From: Bacillota bacterium
GTDB taxonomy: Bacteria > Bacillota > Clostridia > Peptostreptococcales > Anaerovoracaceae
DNA length: 64,000 nt
Assembly: GCA_017405645.1 (NCBI GenBank)
Contig: JAFQZZ010000030.1
Coordinates: forward strand, 62,001 to 126,000
Reading direction: 5' to 3'
Both the position numbers and the translations under genes were made by a program. Positions 1-9,398 of this stretch are shown in pieces (position 1 is the first letter of the stretch; every line of letters starts with the position of its first letter). The notes beneath the pieces are model-generated. The model saw nothing but the letters and a program-made list of their open reading frames with translations, did not search any database and was not told the origin of the DNA.

Positions 1-777
1 GTTCTGAATCGACGACCGAAGCGACTTTTGCGGAAATACAATCCCAATCTTTTGAATGTCCTTTAACTCCTTCCGGTCAAACTCCTCTACCAGTATTTCG
101 CTTCCATCTTCCTGAATCAGGGCATAATCCGTCCTGGACACAGCCTCCAAATCAGCAAAGTATTTCATCAGATAAATGGCCAGGATCGTTTTACCGGTTC
201 CTGCGCCTCCGTTAACAATCACTATGCTTCTTTTTCCGCTCCTGTGATTCTGAATCAACGCATCGATGATTTGCATCTCTACTTCCAGCTGCTCTTCACC
301 AAGGGTCTTGAACGGAGAATACTTATACAACTCCGAGTTTTCAATCTCTTTGACCGTTTTCTGAACGACTCCCAATCGCTTCAGTTCTTCCCAGATTGCT
401 TCAAACTCCTTTCTGTATTTCGAACGTTGATAGTATTCATGATCCTGCAACCCGTCATTTCCGTTCTGAAGATTATACTTACCATCTGCATGAATATGCC
501 TGATCAGAAAAGCTTCCAAATCCAGAATCACCGACTTGTTGAATTCTTCATCACTGATAATCCGGATCTCCGTGAGTTTTTTCCGATCTTCGTTTTTAAG
601 GTGCTGGGAAGCTCTTTGGGAAGCATGGATGGTTTCCCCAACGTAAGCCTCTTTGCTGTTGTTGATGATATAGGCGACCGGCCAGTTGGTGCCGACCGAA
701 CTCTCCCCGTAATGGAGTTCGCTGATCTTATTGGGCGTATCATCATTAAAAGCAAAACGATCAATCCTAAACATCAT
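1..777 (-). CDS. GIY-YIG nuclease plus DUF2075 P-loop NTPase, 3' part outside window
   Basis: The reading frame runs from an ATG at 777 off the left edge, so only the first 259 codons are present. The N-terminal part carries a GIY-YIG-like stretch (VAYIINNSKEAYVGET, about residues 28-43), then a helical linker. A Walker A motif NGGAGTGKT follows at about residue 193, of the kind seen in DUF2075 (Schlafen group 3-like helicase/NTPase) proteins. Proteins of this architecture are thought to act on nucleic acid, but their role is poorly known. The start overlaps the stop of the MazG-like gene by 4 bases (ATGA), so the two are translationally coupled. A second ATG follows directly and cannot be excluded as the start. 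The domain assignment is by recognition, not by search. Confidence 0.72.
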   Translation of the reverse strand, partial: MMFRIDRFAFNDDTPNKISELHYGESSVGTNWPVAYIINNSKEAYVGETIHASQRASQHLKNEDRKKLTEIRIISDEEFNKSVILDLEAFLIRHIHADGKYNLQNGNDGLQDHEYYQRSKYRKEFEAIWEELKRLGVVQKTVKEIENSELYKYSPFKTLGEEQLEVEMQIIDALIQNHRSGKRSIVIVNGGAGTGKTILAIYLMKYFADLEAVSRTDYALIQEDGSEILVEEFDRKELKDIQKIGIVFPQKSLRSSIQN

Positions 778-1094
778 TTATCACCGATCTTATTGTATTT
801 CGTGCTGATTCCTTTGAACTTTTCTGCCGGATACTTCTCTTTTGTGACTTCCAGCTTCTTCAACGCAATGTCTTCCAATTCTACCCCCAGCACATCCGCC
901 ATCATCACTGCATAGGAATAAACATCTGCCAGCTCTTCCAGAACATCCTCGCGATTATATTCACTGTTCCACTGGAAGCATTCCAACAGTTCGGCAGCTT
1001 CAATGGAAATGGATTTGGCGAGGTTTTCCGGGGTGTGGAACTGGTCCCAGTCCATGGCTTTGTTGAAAGTTCTTAGTTCTTCTTTTAGGCTCAT
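774..1094 (-). CDS. MazG-like nucleotide pyrophosphohydrolase
   Basis: A 106-residue protein of the all-alpha NTP pyrophosphatase superfamily (MazG/RS21-C6 type). Its members hydrolyse (d)NTPs to monophosphates and pyrophosphate. The metal-binding pattern is visible as EAAELLECFQW (about residues 32-42) followed by EELADVYSYAV (about 53-63), the usual E-x2-E ... E-x2-D arrangement. The length is typical for the single-domain form. The start is preceded by GGAGAAAG at good spacing. It is the first gene of a two-gene unit with the GIY-YIG/DUF2075 gene, and begins about 50 bases past the degenerate end of the CRISPR array. Its substrate cannot be read from sequence. A housekeeping or a defence-linked role are both possible. 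Confidence 0.85.
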   Translation of the reverse strand: MSLKEELRTFNKAMDWDQFHTPENLAKSISIEAAELLECFQWNSEYNREDVLEELADVYSYAVMMADVLGVELEDIALKKLEVTKEKYPAEKFKGISTKYNKIGDK

Positions 1095-1144
1095 AACGTC
1101 TTTCTCCAGTACTCAAATGATTTGCCCCATGGGTATAACTAATC

Positions 1145-3433
1145 ATTAGGGATCCATACTGATTTACACTACTCTCAAACATGGTTTCCGCAATTCAGCA
1201 AGTCGCACTTGGTTTGAGATCCATACTGATTTACACTACTCTCAAACGGCATGATTGATGGACTTGACGATCCAAAAGTTTGAGATCCATACTGATTTAC
1301 ACTACTCTCAAACCAGAGCGCCCTGCATCGTGTAGTCCAGCTGCGTTTGAGATCCATACTGATTTACACTACTCTCAAACTAACATAAGGCGATGCAAGT
1401 CACCCTTTTCGTTTGAGATCCATACTGATTTACACTACTCTCAAACAGTGATCTTGGCCTGTCTTCCAGTATCGGTGTTTGAGATCCATACTGATTTACA
1501 CTACTCTCAAACTTTGATGATCGTGCTAACATCCTGCACCAGGTTTGAGATCCATACTGATTTACACTACTCTCAAACGCCGTTCCTTTGGTTTGTAGAA
1601 TGGGCAAGGTTTGAGATCCATACTGATTTACACTACTCTCAAACGAAAGAGGTACAAAAGGTGCTGGGTGCCGAGTTTGAGATCCATACTGATTTACACT
1701 ACTCTCAAACTCTTCGGCTTGCTCATATCGTACCGGGATAAGTTTGAGATCCATACTGATTTACACTACTCTCAAACTGTGCCGTGCCATCGATATAAAG
1801 CCGTGTAGTTTGAGATCCATACTGATTTACACTACTCTCAAACTATGCTGTACCACCGATATAAAGCCGTGTTGTTTGAGATCCATACTGATTTACACTA
1901 CTCTCAAACGATTCTGTTCACAGCATAGGCAAAGTCCATGTTTGAGATCCATACTGATTTACACTACTCTCAAACCCTGGTCAGGTTAAGCGTAGCATTC
2001 TGCATGTTTGAGATCCATACTGATTTACACTACTCTCAAACCGTTGTGGGTGAAACAGGGCCTCATCGACGGGTTTGAGATCCATACTGATTTACACTAC
2101 TCTCAAACTTTCACGATGTCCTTCCGCAGTTGTCCGCTGTTTGAGATCCATACTGATTTACACTACTCTCAAACCCTGGTCAGGTTAAGCGTAGCATTCT
2201 GCATGTTTGAGATCCATACTGATTTACACTACTCTCAAACCGGCAGGTTTAAGGAGCGGGCCAGGTTGGCGTTTGAGATCCATACTGATTTACACTACTC
2301 TCAAACTGTTCCGCCGAAAGTCCTAAAGTTGCACCAGTTTGAGATCCATACTGATTTACACTACTCTCAAACATTTGAAGCGACCTTCGTTCAGAACGTG
2401 GTGTTTGAGATCCATACTGATTTACACTACTCTCAAACCACGATGAGGATGAGGACGATGATGATGGCGTTTGAGATCCATACTGATTTACACTACTCTC
2501 AAACTGCCGTCGATCATGACCTTAACGCCTGCCAGGTTTGAGATCCATACTGATTTACACTACTCTCAAACCACTGTACTCGATTGCGTCGTCCATCTGC
2601 TGTTTGAGATCCATACTGATTTACACTACTCTCAAACTCCTTTCCGGCTTCTGTCTTCGTACCGCCTAGTTTGAGATCCATACTGATTTACACTACTCTC
2701 AAACGAACTACGAGACCATGGTCATCAAAGACGAAAGTTTGAGATCCATACTGATTTACACTACTCTCAAACGCGTCTTCCTCTGTATACCGGGACTGAC
2801 CGCGTTTGAGATCCATACTGATTTACACTACTCTCAAACCAGGAGTTCGTCGTCAACAGCACGATGGAGGTTTGAGATCCATACTGATTTACACTACTCT
2901 CAAACATCGCTCTTCCCCGGCTCATACGTCTTCGTGTTTGAGATCCATACTGATTTACACTACTCTCAAACACAGGAGCCGAGGGGGTGCATGTGTAAAT
3001 GGTTTGAGATCCATACTGATTTACACTACTCTCAAACTTTGCAGAGTCCTCTCATCCGTAACCGTTCGTTTGAGATCCATACTGATTTACACTACTCTCA
3101 AACCTGATATTGTGAAGTCATACAATGCATTTTGTTTGAGATCCATACTGATTTACACTACTCTCAAACGCTGGTGCTGCATGACTATGCGACAGCTGAG
3201 TTTGAGATCCATACTGATTTACACTACTCTCAAACGGACAGAGATGCCGTAATAGTCTGCCAGTTGTTTGAGATCCATACTGATTTACACTACTCTCAAA
3301 CAGTATCCTCTCATGAACAGCTTGTCGTGGAGTTTGAGATCCATACTGATTTACACTACTCTCAAACGCTTGCGCTTGCGCTTATGTCGTGATTTTCGTT
3401 TGAGATCCATACTGATTTACACTACTCTCAAAC
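1145..3433 (-). CRISPR. Type II-A CRISPR array, 35 repeats and 34 spacers
   Basis: Repeats are 36 bases; on the minus strand they start GTTTGAGAGTAGTGTAAATC and end GGATCTCAAAC. Most spacers are 30 bases, a few 31 and one 32 (2705-2736). I placed every repeat, from 1145-1180 to 3398-3433. The repeat at 1145 is degenerate in its outer bases (ATTAGGG in place of GTTTGAG on the plus strand), as expected for the oldest end. The first clean repeat at 3398-3433 abuts the leader. Transcription is therefore leftward, the same as the cas genes. The spacer at 1976-2005 recurs exactly at 2175-2204, and the spacers at 1778-1807 and 1844-1873 differ at only five positions. Short ORFs across the array on both strands are only translated repeats. 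Confidence 0.99.
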
Positions 3434-3506
3434 CTCAAATCCCGGTTCGAGAGTAGATGTCCCTATCCAACATAATCAATACTTTGCGAATCTCAAACTA
3501 AAAATG
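3434..3506 (-). promoter_or_regulatory. CRISPR leader with ATTTGAG leader anchor
   Basis: Only 73 bases separate the csn2 stop from the first repeat. Read on the minus strand, the seven bases touching the repeat are ATTTGAG (3440-3434). This is the leader-anchoring sequence known to guide polarised spacer integration in type II-A systems. The leader also holds two repeat-like pieces: GTTTGAGATTCG at about 3498-3487 and CTACTCTCGAAC at about 3456-3445. They are near-complementary to each other and could form a hairpin. No clear promoter is visible in so short a space, so the array may be read from the cas operon or from a promoter inside csn2. Confidence 0.8.
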
Positions 3507-4175
3507 CTATATCAAACACAAATCCCGATCAATAATCGTTCTGTGTTCATATTCTAACACTTGTCGTTCTGTACTTTCAATCAATAACACTGAAATCTTT
3601 AAGTAATTACACATCACATAAAACTGAACCAACTCTTCTTCGTCCAACATATTCTTTAAATTGGTGATTACTATCAGCCTTATTCCTAATAACTCTCCAG
3701 CTAATCGAGTATATAGAATGAGCCTTTCCAGAAAACCCTGAGTGTCATCCAAATTCTTCACTCCGACAAATTTCAGATAAGAACTGACATCTAAATCCTT
3801 TTCATATGCCAGGTCATAGCCCTCGACGTCAATCAACCTCTCCACAAAAGACAGATTCTCCGCCATCAGTTGCCTGAATTCCATGTACAAAGGTCCTTCT
3901 ATTAAATTCTTCTTTAATACTTCATGAAGCCGTGAAACCATCTTCTTCTGATTAACATCCAATGAAAAGGCATCTGTAATCATCAGCGCATATTTCTTAA
4001 GGGACACTAAACTGTCATCATCAGACAGAATCCATTTGCCCTCATCGCCATCACACTGAATCATGAAGTCGCCAACCAGTTCACGGTAAGCTTTTGGGTT
4101 TTCTATTATCAGTTCTTCTATACGGTTTTCATGGAAACTCAATACAATTCCGGTTCCCTCTATTGCCAGATTCAG
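3507..4175 (-). CDS. csn2: Csn2, type II-A spacer acquisition protein
   Basis: Csn2 forms a tetrameric ring that holds double-stranded DNA ends during spacer acquisition with Cas1, Cas2 and Cas9; its presence defines subtype II-A. The family is recognised by its position after cas2 and by its fold-level pattern: an acidic middle, then a C-terminal beta strand LGIRLIVITNLKNML followed by ISVLLIESTE. No ATG lies at the expected beginning. A TTG at 4142 would give 211 residues but would delete the first strand. I prefer the CTG at 4175, which overlaps the cas2 stop as CTGA, follows AAAGGTTGGTGG, and gives about 222 residues starting MNLAIEGTGIVLSF. This matches family length (about 220) and the usual opening strand. 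Start confidence is moderate; family confidence is high. Confidence 0.85.
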   Translation of the reverse strand: MNLAIEGTGIVLSFHENRIEELIIENPKAYRELVGDFMIQCDGDEGKWILSDDDSLVSLKKYALMITDAFSLDVNQKKMVSRLHEVLKKNLIEGPLYMEFRQLMAENLSFVERLIDVEGYDLAYEKDLDVSSYLKFVGVKNLDDTQGFLERLILYTRLAGELLGIRLIVITNLKNMLDEEELVQFYVMCNYLKISVLLIESTERQVLEYEHRTIIDRDLCLI

Positions 4176-4492
4176 ATGACCACCAACCTTTCATCATTGT
4201 CCAATATTTCTGATGACTGCTCACCAATAATGAATTCCATCCTGGAGAATTGTTTCTCCGTAATCGTCAGCACCTGAACTAAGCCTTCCGATGGGTTGTT
4301 TTTTCGAATATTACTGACAATCGCATTGGAAACCGTTGTGTTCAACGCCAGCTTGCAATACACAGATTCCTGCAGCATAATAAATCCATTCTTTATCAGA
4401 TACTTTCGAAATCTTATATACTCCCTTCGCTTTTCAGCAGTTGTCACCGGAAGGTCAAACATTACTATTACGCGCATAAACCTATAACTCAT
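4172..4492 (-). CDS. cas2: Cas2, CRISPR integrase subunit
   Basis: Cas2 is the small ferredoxin-fold dimer that bridges two Cas1 dimers in the spacer integration complex. The 106-residue protein opens with the typical first strand RVIVMFDLPV and the aspartate of that motif, followed by the basic helix KRREYIRFRKYLIKNGF and the strand VQVLTITEKQF. Length and order are those of type II Cas2. The gene begins inside the end of cas1 (11-base overlap) and ends in a CTGA overlap with the preferred csn2 start, so it sits in one tightly coupled operon. Confidence 0.97.
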   Translation of the reverse strand: MSYRFMRVIVMFDLPVTTAEKRREYIRFRKYLIKNGFIMLQESVYCKLALNTTVSNAIVSNIRKNNPSEGLVQVLTITEKQFSRMEFIIGEQSSEILDNDERLVVI

Positions 4493-5357
4493 TTTTGTAA
4501 AACCGAATCAATGATATGTCTTCTTCATTCAATGCATCAAAGACACTACGACAGTATATCCTGATAGCATTGTTCAAATGATGGATACGACCATCCATTT
4601 CAACCTTTGTATTCAGAATGTCTACAAGCTGTAACTTGGCATCCTGGTCAAACTCGGTCAAATCCATATGATAAACCACCTGATCCACCAATGGCCTGAA
4701 AGGTTCCATCAAATCCGAACCCAAGTTGAATTGATTGAACATATTATCATGGAAAATCCCAATCTGCGTAATATAACCACTTGATGTAATCTCTCTGTTA
4801 AACGCAGATAACAGAATCGTATAGCCATAATTCAATGCTGCATTGGTATTGTTTTCAGCCGTTCGGGTAAAATCCATTCCAAATAACGCATTAAAATACA
4901 CCTTTGCTGCATGGCCTTCCCGATTAGTTTCATCGCCGGGTGCAATTTCCCGAATATATTGATCCAACAGTTCGGCTTCTTTGGTCTTATCCAACTCCTC
5001 CAGAAAATCCCGTTGATTCCGAATCTTCTCACTAATGATTTCTGTCCAAACTAAGTTGCAAACTCCCGGTTTCCAGGAAATCTGTTTTCGAACCTTCATA
5101 CTGGTATCATGGCTTCCATAGTAAGCCAAAAGTTCTGATCCCGGATTTCTTTTTTCATCACAGAAGATTACTTTTATTTTCCTTTTCACCAGTTCGCTAA
5201 GCAAATACGCCGTAACGGAAACCGCAGTGGATTCGATAATCAAGGTACTGATCTCACTTAAATGAATCCGGACTGTGGAATCCTTTCTAATAACCAGATA
5301 GTTCATCTGGAAATCCAGTTTTGCACGGCTGGAAATGACTACAATTCTCCAACTCAT
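4482..5357 (-). CDS. cas1: Cas1, CRISPR integrase
   Basis: Cas1 is the metal-dependent integrase that inserts protospacers at the leader-repeat junction. The 291-residue length is typical of type II Cas1. The start MSWRIVVISSRAKLDF and the strand STLIIESTAVSVTAYLL match the N-terminal domain. The alpha-helical C-terminal domain carries NREGHAAKVYFNALFG (the metal-binding Glu in the first part), NAALNYGYTIL and a later histidine-containing stretch GIFHDN. The ATG overlaps the cas9 stop by 4 bases (ATGA). Nothing in the sequence suggests inactivation. Confidence 0.97.
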   Translation of the reverse strand: MSWRIVVISSRAKLDFQMNYLVIRKDSTVRIHLSEISTLIIESTAVSVTAYLLSELVKRKIKVIFCDEKRNPGSELLAYYGSHDTSMKVRKQISWKPGVCNLVWTEIISEKIRNQRDFLEELDKTKEAELLDQYIREIAPGDETNREGHAAKVYFNALFGMDFTRTAENNTNAALNYGYTILLSAFNREITSSGYITQIGIFHDNMFNQFNLGSDLMEPFRPLVDQVVYHMDLTEFDQDAKLQLVDILNTKVEMDGRIHHLNNAIRIYCRSVFDALNEEDISLIRFYKNEL

Positions 5358-8300
5358 ATTGTTAACAGGTCAATCTCTTGCTCGAAAATACCTGTTGAAG
5401 ACTGATTAATAAGTATGCAAGATGAGCACTTGCTTATTTCACCATTCATTACAAGTATTCCGGCTTCCTTTGCCCCTCCGATTACTCTTAAATCCGCACC
5501 ATTACTATTACACTTGAAAAAGTTTAAAATCTGCAAAGCAGATAGTGCCTTTTGTTCTAGCGTCAATAGTTTAAATTTCTCGCGACCACCCTCTAACACT
5601 TTAATTTGCGCTGATAAGCGTTTTCCATAAATAGTTTTTTCTATTTTTTCTTGAAATGTTTCATATAACGACAATAGTCTTTTATCTGAAATCCTTTCAT
5701 TTGGTTCAAGTTTAGCTTCTTTATTAAGACTTAAACGATTATGGTATTTTGAAGCTTCTTTTATTGTCTGCATATTTGGCTCATCAAGGCATAACTGATT
5801 GGCGTTTTTAAACTTGAGTCTTCTCCCAGTTCTCCCGGACAAGTGCATATAAAAACCGTCAACTTTAAACAACGAATCTATTTTTATCTTTTGCAAAACG
5901 ATTCTTGGTTCTTTCAGACCTAAATGATTTGTACAATACTGGATTAAAGAGTTTTCATCTCTTTCTAAAATTGCTTTAAGATAGATTGGAACCGCTTCCA
6001 GTGTTCGAATCTTTTCTCCTCTCTGATTTAAAGATTCAACCAATATGAAATAAGCTCCAGAAGCCATATTGTATCCTCCATACTTGTCAATATCACTTAA
6101 ACGCTCATCATGTCCTTTAATGGGGACCTGACCTTTTCTTTTTTTCATCAGTTGCTGATCGAATAAGGAGCCTTTTGCTTCATAGGCATACCGTGTAAAC
6201 AAGATATTGTTTTTCCTCATCAAAGCCTTAACTGTGGAAATAGTCCCTGCCTTCCCCGCTTTCCATGCTGTCATTCCGCCCCTGGAAACGTCGTTATCAA
6301 ACAACTTTTCAATATTGTAGGAATACCGTTGATTTGTTCGTACAAAGTTTAATGGATTGCTTGTAAACTTCGCATTGTAGGTATTGCCCACTACGATGTT
6401 TAGATAAGCGTCCTTTGCATGATGGAAATCGTTCACATCCCGGACTTTTATCAAATCGTATTTCTGTCGGAATTTTGAAACTACCTTTGCTTTCACATAA
6501 ACGATTTGGGATTCCTGATAAACGTTTTTCAAGATTTCCGCAACGGCCTTTGTGCTTTGGCTGGTTTCTACAATCTGTCTGGCAATGAATCCAGCCAGTT
6601 CACTTTCGGAGAATCCGTCTTTTCTTGTTAAGCGTTTGTACTTTTCTTCAGAAAGAAAACCTTTATCTTTTAATCTCCTCCACAGGCCAGAGCATTTCAT
6701 TTGAATATCACTGCTGATGGGATAGCTATCCCCCTTTTGTGCGTTGAGCTGCCTCTTCACCAGTACCCGGTTGTCCAGACTGTCATCCATGACTTTCGCC
6801 TGAGGATAGATATGGTCAATATCATAAAGTTGATCATTGAACAAATCTGCCAGATCAATTGGTTCACCGGAATACATACATCTTCCCATCTGAAGATAAT
6901 ACAAATACAGCTTGTCACCTCTTAGCTGACCATCTGTTTTCCCTTCCAGTTCCTGAATCCAAGCTCTTTCTTCTTCTTTGCATTTCTTGTATAAGTCAAT
7001 CAAGTTCTGCCTGCGGGAAATGGTTCGAGTATTCTTTTTCCCATCTTCCCGGGTCATTTCAACGAAAATCTTTTCCGGCTCACATTTCATCACCTTTACG
7101 ATTTCCTTTACAATCTCCATCGTCTGCCAGATTGCACGCTTGACCGCAGGAGAAACATACAGTTCTTTCACCGTTTTATATGTCATGGTGTAGTTTCTGA
7201 CACCGGAATTCAAAGTATCCAGTTTGTCTTTGAACTGATACTTTTCACTTAGAAGTTGCATCAGGTTATCATTGGTCTCATACAACATGTTTATAATGTT
7301 GAGAACTTCGCCGGATTCCGGGTCTGTGGCAGTGATTTCAGTCAGAAACTCTTTGGAGAGTCTGCCCCATCCGGTGTAAGGGAGTTCAGAAATACGATTA
7401 ATCTGCTTATCTGTCAGTCCAGGTAAGAGTTGCCGAATCCGTTGCTTCAACATCTTCTTTTCAGCTCCAAAAAGAGTGATATCAAGAATAACGGTTTCCA
7501 GCATTTCCTCGCTAATTGTCGTATCAGACAAGATTTCCTTGAACTCGATCGATGGTCTTAATGAACTTTTAAAATCTCCATCAATTCCTGTGAGTTCAAC
7601 CTTGTCTTTCTTCACCAAACCTTTTCTAACAAGGTATTCTTTTAACTTTTTCTGAGTGACCTTCTTGTATCTCATGAAAAGATCAGTAAAAATCTCCTGT
7701 TTTAATCCAACAGAAATTGGGTCTCCGTTGACTTTAAGATTATTCAGTTCGTTCAAAACAGTGAACTTTGAATAGAGGATGGAATACTTTGGGAGTACGT
7801 CTTTCCCGTAATAATAGGTGCATTTATTAGTCATTCTGCGAATGAACGCTTCTGCACTCGCCTCATAATTAATCTTCTCTTCAATATTCCACGGATAGAT
7901 CTTTCCTTCCTCTTTCCGAATTGCCCAGCCAAAACCTTTTTCCACCATTGCAGTATTCAGCGGTCCAACATAGTAAGGAATCTTGAAATTGAAAATAGCC
8001 AGTATCTTATCCGATACAGTTCTTCCTTCTTCGTCTGATTCTGTCAGGAAACTGTAATGCTGCTCTGCGTTTTTCAGAATCCTCTTCATTTCCTGAAGAT
8101 GAAGTTGGTGAGGAATAACACCGTTTTCTTTAACAGCCTGTTTGGGCATAAATGTTTCCTGCTCTATTTTTTTCAGGATTTCCTGTACATCCGCCTTTGT
8201 CTCGACCGGTTTCAAAACCCCTTTGATAAACTTATAGAAATCATCTCTGCTGCACGTTTTATTCTTTCCGATATAGATTGGATAATTGTTTCCTTCTTCT

Positions 8301-9364
8301 TTTCTGAAGACTGCATTGTATTTCTCTGGCACATATTTTCTTATGATTTCTTTCAGATTCTTCAAGTCTCTCTTGTGCTCTTCGTACACAGCTACTTTTG
8401 CTTCACTTAAGGTGCTGTACTCTCCTTTGATATCAGCTAAAAGAGCCCAGTCATACACCGCTTTCGCCACTAAAAGCAAAGAGGCTCTTTCCATAAGCAC
8501 TCCCTCAACGGAGGCATAATCTTCTTCAAAATTTCCCTGCGAAAAACTAATCTTCGATTTTTCTATGTCATCCAATTCCGGATCACCATATAAATCTTTC
8601 AGGCTTTCCTTAGTTCCCGAAACTAGGCCCAATAGCGCAGATAACTGCTTGTTTTTTTTTGCATTTAGCAGATTGGTCAGACTTTTTTTCTTTTGACTTT
8701 TGGGCAAAGTGCGATCTTTCAGGATATTGCAAAACTCATCTGCGATTTCATTTCCGAGAAGGAGTTTGGGACCTTCCTCATCATCCTCGATATAGTATTC
8801 GGCAAACTCTTCACCCAGACGTTTATAGACATCTTCAAAACTGATGTCGGCCCCTCCTTCTCCTTCAAACAGAAAGTGTCCGCGGTGCTTCATCATATGG
8901 TGCAACGCCAAATAGACAAGCCGAATATCGAACTTGCCTGAGTCAGTCATTAACGCTTTTCTCAAATGATAAATCGTTGGGTATGCTTCATGATAATCCT
9001 TATCTGTAAAGGATTTATCGGCGAATAACGAATAGGATAATGCCGGGGTGTTCCCCTCTAAATCTCTTTTATCCTCCGGAGCATAGAAACTCTCTTTCAT
9101 CCGATGATAAAACCCCGGATCCACTTCTGAAATGGGTCCTGCAAACAAATCCTGCAGCCATTCGATTCTTTGTTTTTCACGCTGTCTCCTACGACGGGCT
9201 GTCCGATTTGTTCTTCTCTCTTCGGCTGTATTTGCTTCTTCAAACAACCGAATACCCCACATTGCTTTTCGGTTGGCTTTGCAGAGTTTATAGTTTTCAT
9301 CTGTAACTGCCCATCCAATGGAGTTGGTTCCAATATCCAGTCCAATATAGTATTTCTGTGACAT
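5354..9364 (-). CDS. cas9: Cas9, type II-A RNA-guided nuclease
   Basis: A full-length 1336-residue Cas9. Every catalytic position is visible: RuvC-I IGLDIGTNSIGWAV with D10; an arginine-rich bridge helix at about 51-67; RuvC-II IFVEM with E769; the HNH motif DIDHIYPQ with H851 and downstream N874; RuvC-III HHAKDAYLN with H982 and D985. It should therefore cut both strands. The C-terminal end (INQSSTGIFEQEIDL) aligns with the end of SpCas9, but the PAM-reading arginine pair of SpCas9 is not seen in the preceding loop (LVMNGEISKCSSC). An NGG PAM is therefore not expected. First gene of the cas operon. The promoter should lie in the about 70 bases shared with the divergent tracrRNA promoter. This gene is AT-richer than the downstream chromosome, which suggests transfer. 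Confidence 0.99.
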   Translation of the reverse strand: MSQKYYIGLDIGTNSIGWAVTDENYKLCKANRKAMWGIRLFEEANTAEERRTNRTARRRRQREKQRIEWLQDLFAGPISEVDPGFYHRMKESFYAPEDKRDLEGNTPALSYSLFADKSFTDKDYHEAYPTIYHLRKALMTDSGKFDIRLVYLALHHMMKHRGHFLFEGEGGADISFEDVYKRLGEEFAEYYIEDDEEGPKLLLGNEIADEFCNILKDRTLPKSQKKKSLTNLLNAKKNKQLSALLGLVSGTKESLKDLYGDPELDDIEKSKISFSQGNFEEDYASVEGVLMERASLLLVAKAVYDWALLADIKGEYSTLSEAKVAVYEEHKRDLKNLKEIIRKYVPEKYNAVFRKEEGNNYPIYIGKNKTCSRDDFYKFIKGVLKPVETKADVQEILKKIEQETFMPKQAVKENGVIPHQLHLQEMKRILKNAEQHYSFLTESDEEGRTVSDKILAIFNFKIPYYVGPLNTAMVEKGFGWAIRKEEGKIYPWNIEEKINYEASAEAFIRRMTNKCTYYYGKDVLPKYSILYSKFTVLNELNNLKVNGDPISVGLKQEIFTDLFMRYKKVTQKKLKEYLVRKGLVKKDKVELTGIDGDFKSSLRPSIEFKEILSDTTISEEMLETVILDITLFGAEKKMLKQRIRQLLPGLTDKQINRISELPYTGWGRLSKEFLTEITATDPESGEVLNIINMLYETNDNLMQLLSEKYQFKDKLDTLNSGVRNYTMTYKTVKELYVSPAVKRAIWQTMEIVKEIVKVMKCEPEKIFVEMTREDGKKNTRTISRRQNLIDLYKKCKEEERAWIQELEGKTDGQLRGDKLYLYYLQMGRCMYSGEPIDLADLFNDQLYDIDHIYPQAKVMDDSLDNRVLVKRQLNAQKGDSYPISSDIQMKCSGLWRRLKDKGFLSEEKYKRLTRKDGFSESELAGFIARQIVETSQSTKAVAEILKNVYQESQIVYVKAKVVSKFRQKYDLIKVRDVNDFHHAKDAYLNIVVGNTYNAKFTSNPLNFVRTNQRYSYNIEKLFDNDVSRGGMTAWKAGKAGTISTVKALMRKNNILFTRYAYEAKGSLFDQQLMKKRKGQVPIKGHDERLSDIDKYGGYNMASGAYFILVESLNQRGEKIRTLEAVPIYLKAILERDENSLIQYCTNHLGLKEPRIVLQKIKIDSLFKVDGFYMHLSGRTGRRLKFKNANQLCLDEPNMQTIKEASKYHNRLSLNKEAKLEPNERISDKRLLSLYETFQEKIEKTIYGKRLSAQIKVLEGGREKFKLLTLEQKALSALQILNFFKCNSNGADLRVIGGAKEAGILVMNGEISKCSSCILINQSSTGIFEQEIDLLTI

Positions 9365-9398
9365 CTTCAGCCCTGCCTTTCTTTTATATAATTAACTA

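Noticed and set aside
244..915. 223-codon plus-strand ORF near the left edge
   Set aside because: Antisense to the GIY-YIG/DUF2075 and MazG-like genes, both of which show real domain motifs; no ribosome site.
1175..3456. Many ORFs with repeated FEIHTDLHYSQT, RSILIYTTLK or FESSVNQYGSQT peptides
   Set aside because: They are the CRISPR repeat translated in different frames, on both strands; changes of frame follow 31- and 32-base spacers.
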